Shown here one piece after another: positions 47,562 through 55,938 of a stretch of 64,000 nt of DNA. This stretch comes from Blastomonas ursincola (GTDB taxonomy: Bacteria > Pseudomonadota > Alphaproteobacteria > Sphingomonadales > Sphingomonadaceae): assembly GCF_013607875.1 (NCBI RefSeq), contig NZ_VDES01000002.1, positions 389,638-453,637 of the forward strand, in the 5' to 3' direction. A model generated the notes under the pieces. That model was given only the letters and a program-made list of their open reading frames with translations. It was not told where the DNA came from and ran no database searches. The translations under genes and the position numbers were made by a program. The first letter of the stretch is position 1; every line of letters begins with the position of its first letter.

Positions 47562-48893
47562 TTAGAAGATGTTCAGGATGGATTGCATGGTTTCGCGCGC
47601 GACCTGGATCACCCGGGCCGACGCTTCATAGGCCTGTTGCAGCCGGATGAGATCGGCGGCCTCGCGGTCGAGATCGACCCCCGACATCGCATCGCGGCGG
47701 CGGCGTGCGCCTTCGTCGAGCGCGGTCGCGGCATCGGATTCGCTGCGCACCGATGCAAGACTGGTGGCAAAGCCGGCCATGAAATTGTTCCACTGCGTCT
47801 CGACGCCCGCCGTGGTGCGCAGGGCGGGCAGTGCCAGCAGATTGCCGTTGGGCGTGCCATCGGCGCCGGCGATCGCGAGCTGATTGATGTCGCGCGTCGT
47901 CACCGCGAGCGTCGAGGCATCGCCCGGCATGGTCAGCAGCGGGGCTCCGGCGGCTCCCCCCAGCGTGCGGCCCTGGGCCTGCCAGGCATTGATATCGGTG
48001 ACCAGCTGCTGCGCCAGCGCGGTCAGATCGTTGAGCCGTCCCTGCGCAGTCGCGCCCGAGCGGCTGAGCCCGGCCAGCGATCCCTCGCTCGGCACGGGGA
48101 CTGCAACGCCATTGACCTGCAGCGCCAGGCTGCCATCGGCATTGGACGATGAGGTCACGGTGGCGAAGAAGTTGACACCCGCCAGCTGCTGTCCGCCATA
48201 GGTGAGCGTCGCGGTACCATTGGGGGCCAGGCTGATCGTCGCGTTCAGCTTTTCGGAAATCGTCGCCAGCATCGCATCGCGCGCATCGAGCAGGCCGGCA
48301 TGCGCATCGGTGCCTTCCTTGGTGCGGGTGATGTCGAGGTTGATCTTGTTGAGATTCTCGAGCGCGGCGTTGAGCGTGTTGGCTTCCTGCGTCGCGGCCT
48401 GGCTGACCTGCTGCGCGGTCAGCGTCATGTTGCTGGCGGTGCGGCGGAAGGCATCGACCACCGCGTCGAGCTCGCTGAGCAGGGTGAGCTTGAGCGAATT
48501 GTCGAACGGCGCGGCCGCCACCTCTTCGGCGCGGCTGAAAAAGGTGTTGAGCCGGCTGCCGACATTCGATCCGGCATTGTCGAGATTGGTCTCGATCCGC
48601 TCCATCCAGGTGACCTGGGTCTCGGCGCGGATGCGCGCGGCGCCGCTCTGGCGGACCTGCGCCTCAATGAACTCGTCCGATGCGCGCACCGTCTGTGCCA
48701 CCCGCACGCCGTTGAGGCCGGTCTGCGACAGATAAGCGGGATTGAGCGCGCTCGACACGGTGGCATCGCTCATCTGCACGCTGCGGCGCACATAATCCGG
48801 ATTTTCGGCATTGGCGATGTTGTGCGACACCGCATCCATCGAGCGCGAGAACGCGCGCAGGCCCGATCGGCCGATGTTCAGCAGGTTGCTCAT
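47562..48893 (-). CDS. flgK: Flagellar hook-associated protein FlgK
   Basis: The 443-residue first junction protein. It has the rod/hook N-terminal signature NIGRSGLRAFSRSMDAVSHNIANAENP and VRVAQTVRASDEFIEAQVRQ, and a C-terminal helix GVDLDREAADLIRLQQAYEASARVIQVARE. It is shorter than enterobacterial FlgK because the outer domains are reduced. The start overlaps the flgJ stop by 4 nt. Confidence 0.93.
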   Translation of the reverse strand: MSNLLNIGRSGLRAFSRSMDAVSHNIANAENPDYVRRSVQMSDATVSSALNPAYLSQTGLNGVRVAQTVRASDEFIEAQVRQSGAARIRAETQVTWMERIETNLDNAGSNVGSRLNTFFSRAEEVAAAPFDNSLKLTLLSELDAVVDAFRRTASNMTLTAQQVSQAATQEANTLNAALENLNKINLDITRTKEGTDAHAGLLDARDAMLATISEKLNATISLAPNGTATLTYGGQQLAGVNFFATVTSSSNADGSLALQVNGVAVPVPSEGSLAGLSRSGATAQGRLNDLTALAQQLVTDINAWQAQGRTLGGAAGAPLLTMPGDASTLAVTTRDINQLAIAGADGTPNGNLLALPALRTTAGVETQWNNFMAGFATSLASVRSESDAATALDEGARRRRDAMSGVDLDREAADLIRLQQAYEASARVIQVARETMQSILNIF

Positions 48894-49252
48894 GGCTTAT
48901 CGATCCCGAACTGCTTGAGCACCATGTCGGCGATGCCGAAGCTCTGCTTGCCCGCCATGTCCTCGGCGACGCGCGCGTCCATCAGGTCGCGGAACTGGTC
49001 GGTGGCCGAAGACCCGAGCAACGTGTCGCCATCGGTGGCGCTGCGCATCGCACCGATCATCTGGCGCAGGAAGATCGCCTCGAACGACTGCGCCGCCTTG
49101 CGCAGCTCGGCCGTTTCGGCTTCGCTCCTGCCCGGCGCGGCACCTTGCGCGCCGCTGGCAGCGGACGCGGCGGCTTTGGCCTGCTTGTCGAGCGGCAGCG
49201 CCGCGCTGGTGCGCGCAAGCGGGAAGGCGGCAGAGGCGGGCATGACGGTCAC
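48890..49252 (-). CDS. flgJ: FlgJ-type rod-binding protein without muramidase domain
   Basis: A 120-residue protein equal to the N-terminal rod-scaffold half of FlgJ: LRKAAQSFEAIFLRQMIGAMRSATDGDTLLGSSATDQFRDLMDARV. It ends with the typical GIADMVLKQFGI. The muramidase half seen in enterobacteria is missing; a separate transglycosylase gene at 58.1 kb may supply it. It overlaps flgI and flgK by 4 nt on each side. Confidence 0.88.
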   Translation of the reverse strand: MTVMPASAAFPLARTSAALPLDKQAKAAASAASGAQGAAPGRSEAETAELRKAAQSFEAIFLRQMIGAMRSATDGDTLLGSSATDQFRDLMDARVAEDMAGKQSFGIADMVLKQFGIDKP

Positions 49253-50361
49253 AGGATCACGAGCTCCGCCTTGAGCGAGCCGGACTGCTTCAACGCTTCC
49301 AGGATCGCGGCGAGATCGCTCGGCGAGGCGCCGATGGCATTGATCGTTTCGACAATCTCGGACAAGTTGGCACCTTTCGTGATTTCGAATGCCGGGTTGG
49401 TCTGTTCCTCGATCTCTACCTGGCTGCGCTGTTCGACCGAGGTCTGGCCCTGGCTGAACGGCGCGGGCTGCACGACAGTGGGTGCTTCCTGCACCTTCAC
49501 GGTCAGCTTGCCATGGCTCACCGCCGCCGGCCCGATCCGTACCGCGCCATTGATAACGACCGTACCCGTGCGCGCGTTAACAATTACTTTCGCGGCAGCT
49601 TCTGCCGGGGTGACCGGAATATTCTCGATTCGGGACATCATCAGCACCCGCTCCTGCGGGGTCACCGGGGCGGCGATCCGCACCGACACGGCGTCATTGG
49701 CCACCGCCAGCGCATAGCCGAACTGGCCGTTGATCGCGTCGGCAACGCGCATGGCCGTGGTCAGATCGGCATCGTTCAGGTTGAACAGCAGATGCGGGCT
49801 TTGGTCGAACCCGGTATCCACGGTGCGTTCCACCGTGGCCCCGCCGGCGATGCGTCCGACCGACGGAATGTTGACGACCGTGTTCGAGCCGTCCGCGCCG
49901 GTCACGCCAAGTCCGCCCACCGCCAGATTGCCCTGGGCCATGGCATAGATCTGTCCATCGGCACCCAGCAGCGGCATCATGATCAGCGTTCCGCCGCGCA
50001 GGGACTTGGCCTGGCCGATGGCAGAGACGGTCACGTCAAGGCGCTGGCCGGGCTTGGCCATCGGGGGCAGCTCGGCGGTGACCATGACCGCGGCGGCGTT
50101 GCGGGTGGCCGGGTTGATGCCCGGCGGCAGCGTCAGGCCGAAGCGATTGGTCACGCCGCGCATGGCCAGCGTGGCATATTGCAGGTTGTCGTCGCCGGTT
50201 CCGGGCAGGCCCACCACGATGCCATAGCCGGTCAGCTGGTTGGCGCGCAGACCCTGGAACGTTCCCAGATCCTTGATGCGCTCGGCCTGGACAGGCTGCG
50301 TTGCGGCACAGATTGCCAGCAGCAGCGCGGCAAACATGCGGAAGGTGGAGGCAAGCGTCAT
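49249..50361 (-). CDS. flgI: Flagellar P-ring protein FlgI
   Basis: Periplasmic ring protein around the rod. The 370 residues start with a Sec signal (MFAALLLAICAATQPVQA) and the invariant RIKDLGTFQGLRANQLTGYGIVVGLPGTGD. Later come TPLLGADGQ-like MMPLLGADGQIYAMAQGNLAVGG, ARTGTVVINGAVRIGPAAVSHG and the C-terminal LSEIVETINAIGASPSDLAAILEALK. It belongs to the flgB-motB operon. Its assembly chaperone flgA is on the other strand at 56.5 kb. Confidence 0.96.
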   Translation of the reverse strand: MTLASTFRMFAALLLAICAATQPVQAERIKDLGTFQGLRANQLTGYGIVVGLPGTGDDNLQYATLAMRGVTNRFGLTLPPGINPATRNAAAVMVTAELPPMAKPGQRLDVTVSAIGQAKSLRGGTLIMMPLLGADGQIYAMAQGNLAVGGLGVTGADGSNTVVNIPSVGRIAGGATVERTVDTGFDQSPHLLFNLNDADLTTAMRVADAINGQFGYALAVANDAVSVRIAAPVTPQERVLMMSRIENIPVTPAEAAAKVIVNARTGTVVINGAVRIGPAAVSHGKLTVKVQEAPTVVQPAPFSQGQTSVEQRSQVEIEEQTNPAFEITKGANLSEIVETINAIGASPSDLAAILEALKQSGSLKAELVIL

Positions 50362-50373
50362 GTCAATGGGCCT

Positions 50374-51072
50374 TCAGAACGGGCTGATGATTTCGAAGAA
50401 GCGCTGCAGCCAGCCCTTCTGGCTGGCGCGAGCGATCTCGCCGGTGCCGCCATAGATGATCTGCGCATTGGCGACGCGTGACGACGGGACGACATTCTCT
50501 GCGCTGATATCGACGGCGCGGACGATGCCGCTGAAACGGATATGTTCTGCACCCCGGTTGAGGCTGATCAGCTTCTCGCCGCGCACCAGCATGGTGCCAT
50601 TGGGATAGACCTCGGCGATGGTCGCGGTGATCTGGCCCTGAAGCGAGTTGGACTGCTGCGCCGTGCCGGTGCCCTGGAAGCTGGTATTGCCGCCCGCCGC
50701 GACATCGGACGGGTTGAAGAAGCTCAAGGGGCCGGTGGTCGGTGGGGTGAGGCCGATGCTGCCATTGCGTTCGGTATTGGCGCCGTTGGACTTGGCCGCC
50801 TGAGTACGTTCGACCAGCGCGATGGTCAGCACATCGCCCACCATCGCGGCGCGCGCGCCGTTGGTCAGTGCCGAATAGCCGTTGCTCGCCTGAAAGATCG
50901 CGCCATTGGGCACGGCCGGCGCCGGCTGTGGCATCGACAGGGTCGGCGCATAGTCCGGATCGGGCTGGATGGGCGCCTTCTTCTTCTTGGCCAGAGCAGG
51001 CGTTGCCGCGCACAGTGCGACCAGCAGAGCTGCGGTCAGGCCGTGGCGGAGAGAGGTGCGAAGCATCGTCAT
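50374..51072 (-). CDS. flgH: Flagellar L-ring protein FlgH
   Basis: A 232-residue outer-membrane ring subunit: GAIFQASNGYSALTNGARAAMVGDVLTIALVERTQA, NPSDVAAGGNTSFQGTGTAQQ, VYPNGTMLVRGEKLISLNRG and IRFSGIVRAVDISAENVVPS. Most FlgH proteins are lipoproteins. Here the signal sequence has a cysteine (LVALCAATPALA) but its -1 residue is Leu, so the lipobox is poor. A normal signal-peptidase I cut after ALA is possible. It is followed by flgI after 12 bp. Confidence 0.94.
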   Translation of the reverse strand: MTMLRTSLRHGLTAALLVALCAATPALAKKKKAPIQPDPDYAPTLSMPQPAPAVPNGAIFQASNGYSALTNGARAAMVGDVLTIALVERTQAAKSNGANTERNGSIGLTPPTTGPLSFFNPSDVAAGGNTSFQGTGTAQQSNSLQGQITATIAEVYPNGTMLVRGEKLISLNRGAEHIRFSGIVRAVDISAENVVPSSRVANAQIIYGGTGEIARASQKGWLQRFFEIISPF

Positions 51073-51078
51073 CTATCC

Positions 51079-51870
51079 TCAGCCGACCTGCTGGTTGGCG
51101 AACTGCAGCATCTCGTCGGTCGCCTTGATCATCTTGGAATTGACCTCATAGGCGCGCTGGGTCTCGATCATGTCGACCAGCTCTTCGACGATGTTGACGT
51201 TCGATCCTTCGAGAACGCCCTGGCGCAGGGTGCCGCGGCCTTCGATACCGGCTGCACCGGTCACCGGCGGGCCACTGGCAGCGGTCTGGGTCAGCAGGTT
51301 GTTGCCGATCGACTGCAGGCCTGCCGGGTTGACGAAGCTGGCAAGCTCGATCTGACCCAGTTCGCTGGGATCGGTCTGCCCGGCGAGCGTGGCGGAAACC
51401 ATGCCGTCCGAACCGATGGTGATGCTGGTGACGCCGGGCGGAATCTGGATGTTCGGGACGACCGGCAGGCCTTCCTGCGTGACCAGCAGGCCGTCGGCGG
51501 TCTGGGTGAAATTGCCTGCGCGGGTGAAGGCGAAGCTGCCATCGGGCATCTGCAGCTGGAAATAGCCGTTGCCCTCGATCATCACGTCGAGCGAATTGTT
51601 GGTGATCTGGGCCGAACCCTGGGTTTCGATGCGGCTCGTGTTGGCGACCCGCACGCCGGTGCCGACCGAAAGGCCGGTGGCATAGCGGTTCTGCGCATCG
51701 GCGCGGGCGCCCGGGGCGATCTGCTGCTGATAGGCCAGCGATTCGAAATTGGCCCGGTCGCGCTTGAAACCGGTGGTGTTCACGTTCGCCAGGTTGTTGG
51801 CGATGACGCGCATCTTGGTGTTCTGCGCGTCCAGCCCGGTACGGGCGACCTGAAGGGCTCCGTTGCTCAT
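51079..51870 (-). CDS. flgG: Flagellar distal rod protein FlgG
   Basis: The 263-residue rod subunit has the N-terminal QVARTGLDAQNTKMRVIANNLANVNTTGFKRDRANFESL. The C-terminal half is EGSNVNIVEELVDMIETQRAYEVNSKMIKATDEMLQ. The middle holds the FlgG-like TQDALDVMIEGNGYF-type segment NSLDVMIEGNGYFQLQMPDG and ARAGNFTQTADGLLV. It lies in the operon between flgF and flgH. Confidence 0.96.
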   Translation of the reverse strand: MSNGALQVARTGLDAQNTKMRVIANNLANVNTTGFKRDRANFESLAYQQQIAPGARADAQNRYATGLSVGTGVRVANTSRIETQGSAQITNNSLDVMIEGNGYFQLQMPDGSFAFTRAGNFTQTADGLLVTQEGLPVVPNIQIPPGVTSITIGSDGMVSATLAGQTDPSELGQIELASFVNPAGLQSIGNNLLTQTAASGPPVTGAAGIEGRGTLRQGVLEGSNVNIVEELVDMIETQRAYEVNSKMIKATDEMLQFANQQVG

Positions 51871-51895
51871 CTCATTTCACTCCGTTTCGCTCGGC

Positions 51896-52639
51896 TCAGC
51901 TCGGCATCCGCATGATGGATGCGCCGCCATCGTCCATTTCCTGCGCGGTGGTCAGCATCTTGACCTGGGTTTCCCAGGCGCGGCTGGCCTTGATCATGTC
52001 GACCAGCGCCTGGGTCATGTTCACGTTCGACCCCTCGAGCGCACCGGTGGTCACCGTTGCGTCGGGATCCTCGGGCAGGGCGCCGTCATTCGGCACCCTG
52101 AACAGGCCGTCCAGGCCCTTCTTGATCTCGCTGCCCTGCGGGCTGACCAGCTTCAGGCGGCCCGCCTCGATCGGCTGGTTGGGATCGCCTCCGGCCGGCA
52201 CGATCGAGATCATGCCGTCGGACGCGATGCTGATCTTGTCCGCCTGGGGCAGCGTGATCGGGCCGCCCTGGCCGAGCACGGGGAACCCGTCGCCGGTGGT
52301 CAGCAGCCCGCTTTCGTTGACCATCAGGTCGCCGCGCCGTGTATAGGCTTCCGCCCCGTCGGCCGCCTGCACGCCGAGCAGCGCATCGCCGTTCATCGCG
52401 ATGTCGAGCGGCCCGCCGGTCATCTCGACCGTTCCTGCGTTCATGTCCGCGCCGACCACCGCCTCGCTGGTCGAGGCACGGCTGGCCAGGCCTTCGCCCT
52501 GCACATAGAGCGCGCGGGCGTTGACGATCTCTGCGCGAAACCCGGTCGTGTCCGCATTCGCCATGTTGTTGGCGATCGCCGTCTGGCGATTCATGATGCC
52601 CTGCATGGCTTTCAGGTTGATGTGGATCATCTTGTCCAT
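51896..52639 (-). CDS. flgF: Flagellar proximal rod protein FlgF
   Basis: A 247-residue rod protein of the FlgE/F/G family. It starts MIHINLKAMQGIMNRQTAIANNMANADTTGFRAEIVNARAL and ends with LEGSNVNMTQALVDMIKASRAWETQVKMLTTAQEMD. The middle includes DIAMNGDALLGVQAADGAEAYTRRGDLMVNESGLL. Position next to flgG and lower similarity to FlgG support FlgF. Confidence 0.93.
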   Translation of the reverse strand: MDKMIHINLKAMQGIMNRQTAIANNMANADTTGFRAEIVNARALYVQGEGLASRASTSEAVVGADMNAGTVEMTGGPLDIAMNGDALLGVQAADGAEAYTRRGDLMVNESGLLTTGDGFPVLGQGGPITLPQADKISIASDGMISIVPAGGDPNQPIEAGRLKLVSPQGSEIKKGLDGLFRVPNDGALPEDPDATVTTGALEGSNVNMTQALVDMIKASRAWETQVKMLTTAQEMDDGGASIMRMPS

Positions 52640-52688
52640 GTCAGGGCACCTTGGTTTTGCGGATTACAAAAGGGTTAAGCGCGGATCA

Positions 52689-53519
52689 TCAGGTCTGCAG
52701 GTTGACGATCGTCTGGGTCAGCGTGTTCGCGGTTTCGAGCGCCTGGGCGTTCGCCTGGAAGTTGCGCTGCGCCGCGATCAGCGAGACCAGTTCTTCGGTC
52801 AGGTCGATATTGGCCGCTTCGAGCGTTCCCGAACGGACGGTGCCGAGCGGGCCGTTGCCCGCCTGGTTGATCAGAGGTGTGCCCGACACGCCGGTCGACT
52901 GCCAGTGCGCATCGCCGATCGGGCGAAGGCCTTCGGCGGCAGCGAAGCTCGCCATCGCGACCGCGCCGATCCGCGTCTGGGTGCCGTTGGAGAAGGTGGC
53001 GCTGACCACGCCCTCGTCGCTGATCGTGATGTTCGACAGCACCGCATTGGGATCGGCCGGGTCGTTCTGGGGCAGCACGAAGTCGTAAAGGTCGGCAGCG
53101 GCGGTCGAGGTCACGCGGCCATTGGCATCGACCGGGAGCATCTGCACGCGGTTGCCGATATTGTCGACGACCTCGCGGTTGACGTTGACGAAGAAGTTGC
53201 CGTTGCGGGTGAAGCTCTGTGCCTGGCGCGGCGAGGAGCCTTCGACGATGAAGAAGCCGTCGCCGGCGATCGCGAGATCGAGCGTGCGGTCGGTCGAGTT
53301 GAGCGAGCCTTGCGTGAACTGCTGGACGATGCCGGTCAGGCGCACACCCTGGCCCGCGACCGACTTGGTGCTCTGTGTCGGGGCAGAGGCGAACAGGTCA
53401 CCGAAGGTGGCCTTGCTCTTCTTGAAGCCGGTCGAGCTCGAGTTGGCGATGTTGTTCGAGACCGTCGCAAGATCGGTCTGCGCTGCCTTGAGGCCGCTGA
53501 GCGAGGTGATGAAGGACAT
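52689..53519 (-). CDS. flgE: Flagellar hook protein FlgE, short form
   Basis: The 276-residue hook subunit: SFITSLSGLKAAQTDLATVSNNIANSSSTGFKKSKATFGDLF at the N-terminus and EAANIDLTEELVSLIAAQRNFQANAQALETANTLTQTIVNLQ at the C-terminus. The final VNLQT ending is typical of hook proteins. Enterobacterial FlgE is about 400 residues, so the surface-exposed outer domains are largely missing here. It follows flgD by about 70 bp. Confidence 0.93.
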   Translation of the reverse strand: MSFITSLSGLKAAQTDLATVSNNIANSSSTGFKKSKATFGDLFASAPTQSTKSVAGQGVRLTGIVQQFTQGSLNSTDRTLDLAIAGDGFFIVEGSSPRQAQSFTRNGNFFVNVNREVVDNIGNRVQMLPVDANGRVTSTAAADLYDFVLPQNDPADPNAVLSNITISDEGVVSATFSNGTQTRIGAVAMASFAAAEGLRPIGDAHWQSTGVSGTPLINQAGNGPLGTVRSGTLEAANIDLTEELVSLIAAQRNFQANAQALETANTLTQTIVNLQT

Positions 53520-53587
53520 TTGGGCTTACTCCTCAGTGAAACTTGGTCAGTGAAATCGGGTCGTTCTGGGTGGGTGGATCGGGCAGC

Positions 53588-54244
53588 TCAGGTGATGCGC
53601 CTGGCGCTGCTGGCGGAAAACGAACCGGCGGGGGTCACCAGCAGGGCGTCGGCACCCGTGCTGCTGGATTCGACCGCCGTCACCGGCAGCCAGGTCGAAA
53701 CGGTGGAGGCGGCGGCGCCCTTGATGCGCACCTTGAGCGGGCCGATATCGGCCGGGTTGCCCTGGTCGTCCTCGCTGACGAGCTGGAAAGGGATGCGGCC
53801 CGCGGGCAGATTGCCCATCTCCTGGGTGTGGACGACATTGCCCGCACTATCGAGCCATTCGAGCGAGACGTTGCTCGCCGCATTGGCCAGGTTGAACTCG
53901 CCGGAATAGCGGCCCTGCGCATCGGCATAGGCGGTGTCGCCATCCTGCAGCACCGACCGGCCGATGAAATTGGCGGCTTCAGCGAGGCGCGAGGTGCCGA
54001 ACGAGCCGGCAATGGCCTTCAGCGACGCGTTCATCTCGGAAATGCCCGCGACCTGGCTGAACTGCGCCATCTGCGCGACCATGTCCTTGTTCTCGACCGG
54101 CTTGAACGGATCCTGGAACTTGAGCTGCGCGGTCATCAGCTTCAGAAACGAGGCCTGGCCCAGCGATTCCTTGCTGTTCGCGCTCGGGACGCTCGCGGTC
54201 TGCTTCTGGTATTGCGAAACGAAGTCATTGGTGACGGTCGTCAT
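53588..54244 (-). CDS. flgD: Flagellar hook capping protein FlgD
   Basis: A 218-residue hook assembly scaffold. The N-terminus has the FlgD signature LGQASFLKLMTAQLKFQDPFKPVENKDMVAQMAQFSQV, and the rest is FlgD Ig/tudor-like (DAQGRYSGEFNLANAASNVSLEWLDSAG). It caps the growing hook and is later replaced by FlgK. The start overlaps flgC by 4 nt. Confidence 0.93.
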   Translation of the reverse strand: MTTVTNDFVSQYQKQTASVPSANSKESLGQASFLKLMTAQLKFQDPFKPVENKDMVAQMAQFSQVAGISEMNASLKAIAGSFGTSRLAEAANFIGRSVLQDGDTAYADAQGRYSGEFNLANAASNVSLEWLDSAGNVVHTQEMGNLPAGRIPFQLVSEDDQGNPADIGPLKVRIKGAAASTVSTWLPVTAVESSSTGADALLVTPAGSFSASSARRIT

Positions 54245-54645
54245 TTGCCCATCCTCACGGTATCGAGGATCAGCGACTTGGCGGTCTGCATCACCTGCAC
54301 GTTGTTCTGATATTGCCGGGCGGTCTCGAGCATATCGATCAGCTCGGCGGTCTCATCGACCCCGGCATCCCAGACATAGCCCTCGTCATCGGCGAGCGGA
54401 TTGGTGGGGTCGTGCCGCTTGACCGGCTTGATGTCCGACTGGACGACCTTTTCGACCTGGACGGTGGCGACCCCGGGGCGTTCCTCGATGGTCTTGAACA
54501 CCGGCTTGATCGCGCGATAGGCCTCTTTCTCGCTCGCATAGGTGGTGCGGGCATTGGCCAGGTTCGATGCGGTGGTGTTCAGTCGCGACAGCTGGGCCGA
54601 CATGGCGCGGCCCGAAATGTCGAAAACGCTCATGGGACCGGGCAT
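54241..54645 (-). CDS. flgC: Flagellar proximal rod protein FlgC
   Basis: A 134-residue rod subunit: FDISGRAMSAQLSRLNTTASNLANARTTYASEKEAYRAIKPVF, DPTNPLADDEGYV and VDETAELIDMLETARQYQNNVQVMQTAKSLILDTVRMGK. Length and both end helices are those of FlgC. The gene lies 3 nt after flgB. Confidence 0.95.
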   Translation of the reverse strand: MPGPMSVFDISGRAMSAQLSRLNTTASNLANARTTYASEKEAYRAIKPVFKTIEERPGVATVQVEKVVQSDIKPVKRHDPTNPLADDEGYVWDAGVDETAELIDMLETARQYQNNVQVMQTAKSLILDTVRMGK

Positions 54646-54648
54646 GGC

Positions 54649-54999
54649 TTATTCTCCCTTGATCGCGCGGGTCAGCGTCGCGACGCGGCCCTCGAGGAAG
54701 GAAAGCGTGGTCGAATAGCCGATGGCGTTTTCGGCAAACAGCGTCTGCTCGGTCGACAGCTCGACGGTGTTGCCGTCCATCGAGGGCTGCAGCGGAATGC
54801 GATAGCCCGCATTCTCGCCGAGCGCCGCGTCGAGCGTGTCGCCGCTCTGCACGCGCTGCATGGCCTTGTCGAAGTCCAGGTCGCGCGCCTTGTATCCGGG
54901 CGTTCCGGCATTGGCGATGTTCGATGCCAGCATCGACAGCCGCTGCGATCGCAGCTGCAGCGCCGTGCCGTGCATTCCGAAAAGCCTGTCTGCCCCCAT
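54649..54999 (-). CDS. flgB: Flagellar proximal rod protein FlgB
   Basis: The 116-residue first rod subunit and first gene of the flgB-motB operon. It begins MGADRLFGMHGTALQLRSQRLSMLASNIANAGTPGYKARDLDFDKAM and ends ENAIGYSTTLSFLEGRVATLTRAIKGE. The frame is open upstream to 55140, but the ATG at 54999 follows AAGAGGAA and gives the family length. A sigma-54 promoter lies about 75-90 nt upstream. Confidence 0.94.
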   Translation of the reverse strand: MGADRLFGMHGTALQLRSQRLSMLASNIANAGTPGYKARDLDFDKAMQRVQSGDTLDAALGENAGYRIPLQPSMDGNTVELSTEQTLFAENAIGYSTTLSFLEGRVATLTRAIKGE

Positions 55000-55073
55000 G
55001 GGACCATTCCTCTTAAACTGTGGCTGCATCTGCCGTCCTAAGCGATGGACAGAGTGCGTCGCCCAAGGGAGAA

Positions 55074-55089
55074 GCAAAGCCTGTGCCAA
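55074..55089 (-). promoter_or_regulatory. Sigma-54 promoter ahead of flgB
   Basis: Minus strand TTGGCACAGGCTTTGC has GG and GC separated by 10 nt, the required spacing, and matches the sigma-54 consensus at nearly all conserved bases. The predicted start of transcription is near 55062, leaving a leader of about 60 nt before flgB. Confidence 0.85.
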
Positions 55090-55164
55090 TTGATGGAAAT
55101 GCCGGAAATCCGCGGTTCCGGACGGGATGGCCCTGGTCATGCGTCAACGATCCGTGGAGGGGGT

Positions 55165-55200
55165 GGCAATTATCTGCCAGTCAGGCGGCAATTTTCTGCC
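55165..55200. repeat. Tandem direct repeats between flgB and the MotA-like gene
   Basis: GGCAATTATCTGCC (55165-55178) and GGCAATTTTCTGCC (55187-55200) match at 13 of 14 bases and are spaced 22 nt apart, about two helical turns. They lie about 80-110 nt upstream of the flgB sigma-54 promoter, where enhancer-binding activators sit. Confidence 0.65.
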
Positions 55201-55239
55201 GCTGTGCCGGGGGCAATCGGGGGTTTGAACGGATACGCG

Positions 55240-55938
55240 ATGTCGATTGCCGCCTTTATCGATCCCGCCGCGCTGCTTGGCGTGGTGGGCACCAGCTTTG
55301 CCGTCGCCTGGGCACAGAACGGTACGTCGGCTGCGCTGAGCGGCTTTTCCGCATTGCGCCGCGAACTGTGGCTGAAGGTGCAGGAACAGGCCGATGACGG
55401 CTATCGCGCGGTCCTGCGCATCGAGCATATGGTCGAAAGCCGCGGCATCAGTTGCGCCGACCGGGTGAAGTCGGGCGGGGCGTTCGTGTCTGCCGCCGCC
55501 GACGCGATGGCCAACCACCGGTCGCTCGACGGCTTTCAGGCTGCGATCGTCCGGCTGGCGGCGCAGCGCCGCGCGCGCCTGACCGCGATGGTGCGCTTCT
55601 GGGAGAATGTCGCCGATTGCGCGCCCGCCATGGGCATGCTCGGCACCGTCATCGGGCTGATCCTGCTGTTCGGCAATGTCAGCGATGCCGCCTCGATCGG
55701 CCGCGCGATGGCGGTCGCATTGCTCACCACCTTATATGGACTGGTGCTGGCCAACGTGATCGCGGGCCCGATCGCGCAGCGCCTGGCGCGCATCGCGGGC
55801 GAACAGATTCACTGGGAAGAGGATGCCGCACGACGCCTGGTGGATATCGGCCGACGCGAATATGCCGACATCGCCGCCGCACAGAAGCGCAAGGAAGAGG
55901 CGGAGGCGCAGCCGCCGCGCCCGGTGGAACATATATGA
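55240..55938 (+). CDS. MotA/TolQ/ExbB-like proton channel protein
   Basis: A 232-residue membrane protein of the MotA/ExbB superfamily. An N-terminal hydrophobic stretch (SIAAFIDPAALLGVVGTSFAVAW) is followed by a cytoplasmic helical region. Two closing helices follow (FWENVADCAPAMGMLGTVIGLILLFG and ALLTTLYGLVLANVIAGPIA), with the Pro/Gly pattern of ion-channel stators. The C-terminus is charged. The frame opens earlier, but ATG 55240 begins the domain. It is coupled by ATGA to a MotB-like gene and divergent from flgB, so it may be a second stator or an accessory of flagellar assembly. Confidence 0.8.
   Translation: MSIAAFIDPAALLGVVGTSFAVAWAQNGTSAALSGFSALRRELWLKVQEQADDGYRAVLRIEHMVESRGISCADRVKSGGAFVSAAADAMANHRSLDGFQAAIVRLAAQRRARLTAMVRFWENVADCAPAMGMLGTVIGLILLFGNVSDAASIGRAMAVALLTTLYGLVLANVIAGPIAQRLARIAGEQIHWEEDAARRLVDIGRREYADIAAAQKRKEEAEAQPPRPVEHI

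Noticed and set aside
55165-55200. Tandem GGCAG...TTGCC sites as sigma-54 promoters
   Set aside because: GG and GC are separated by 9 nt instead of the required 10; they are kept only as possible activator sites.
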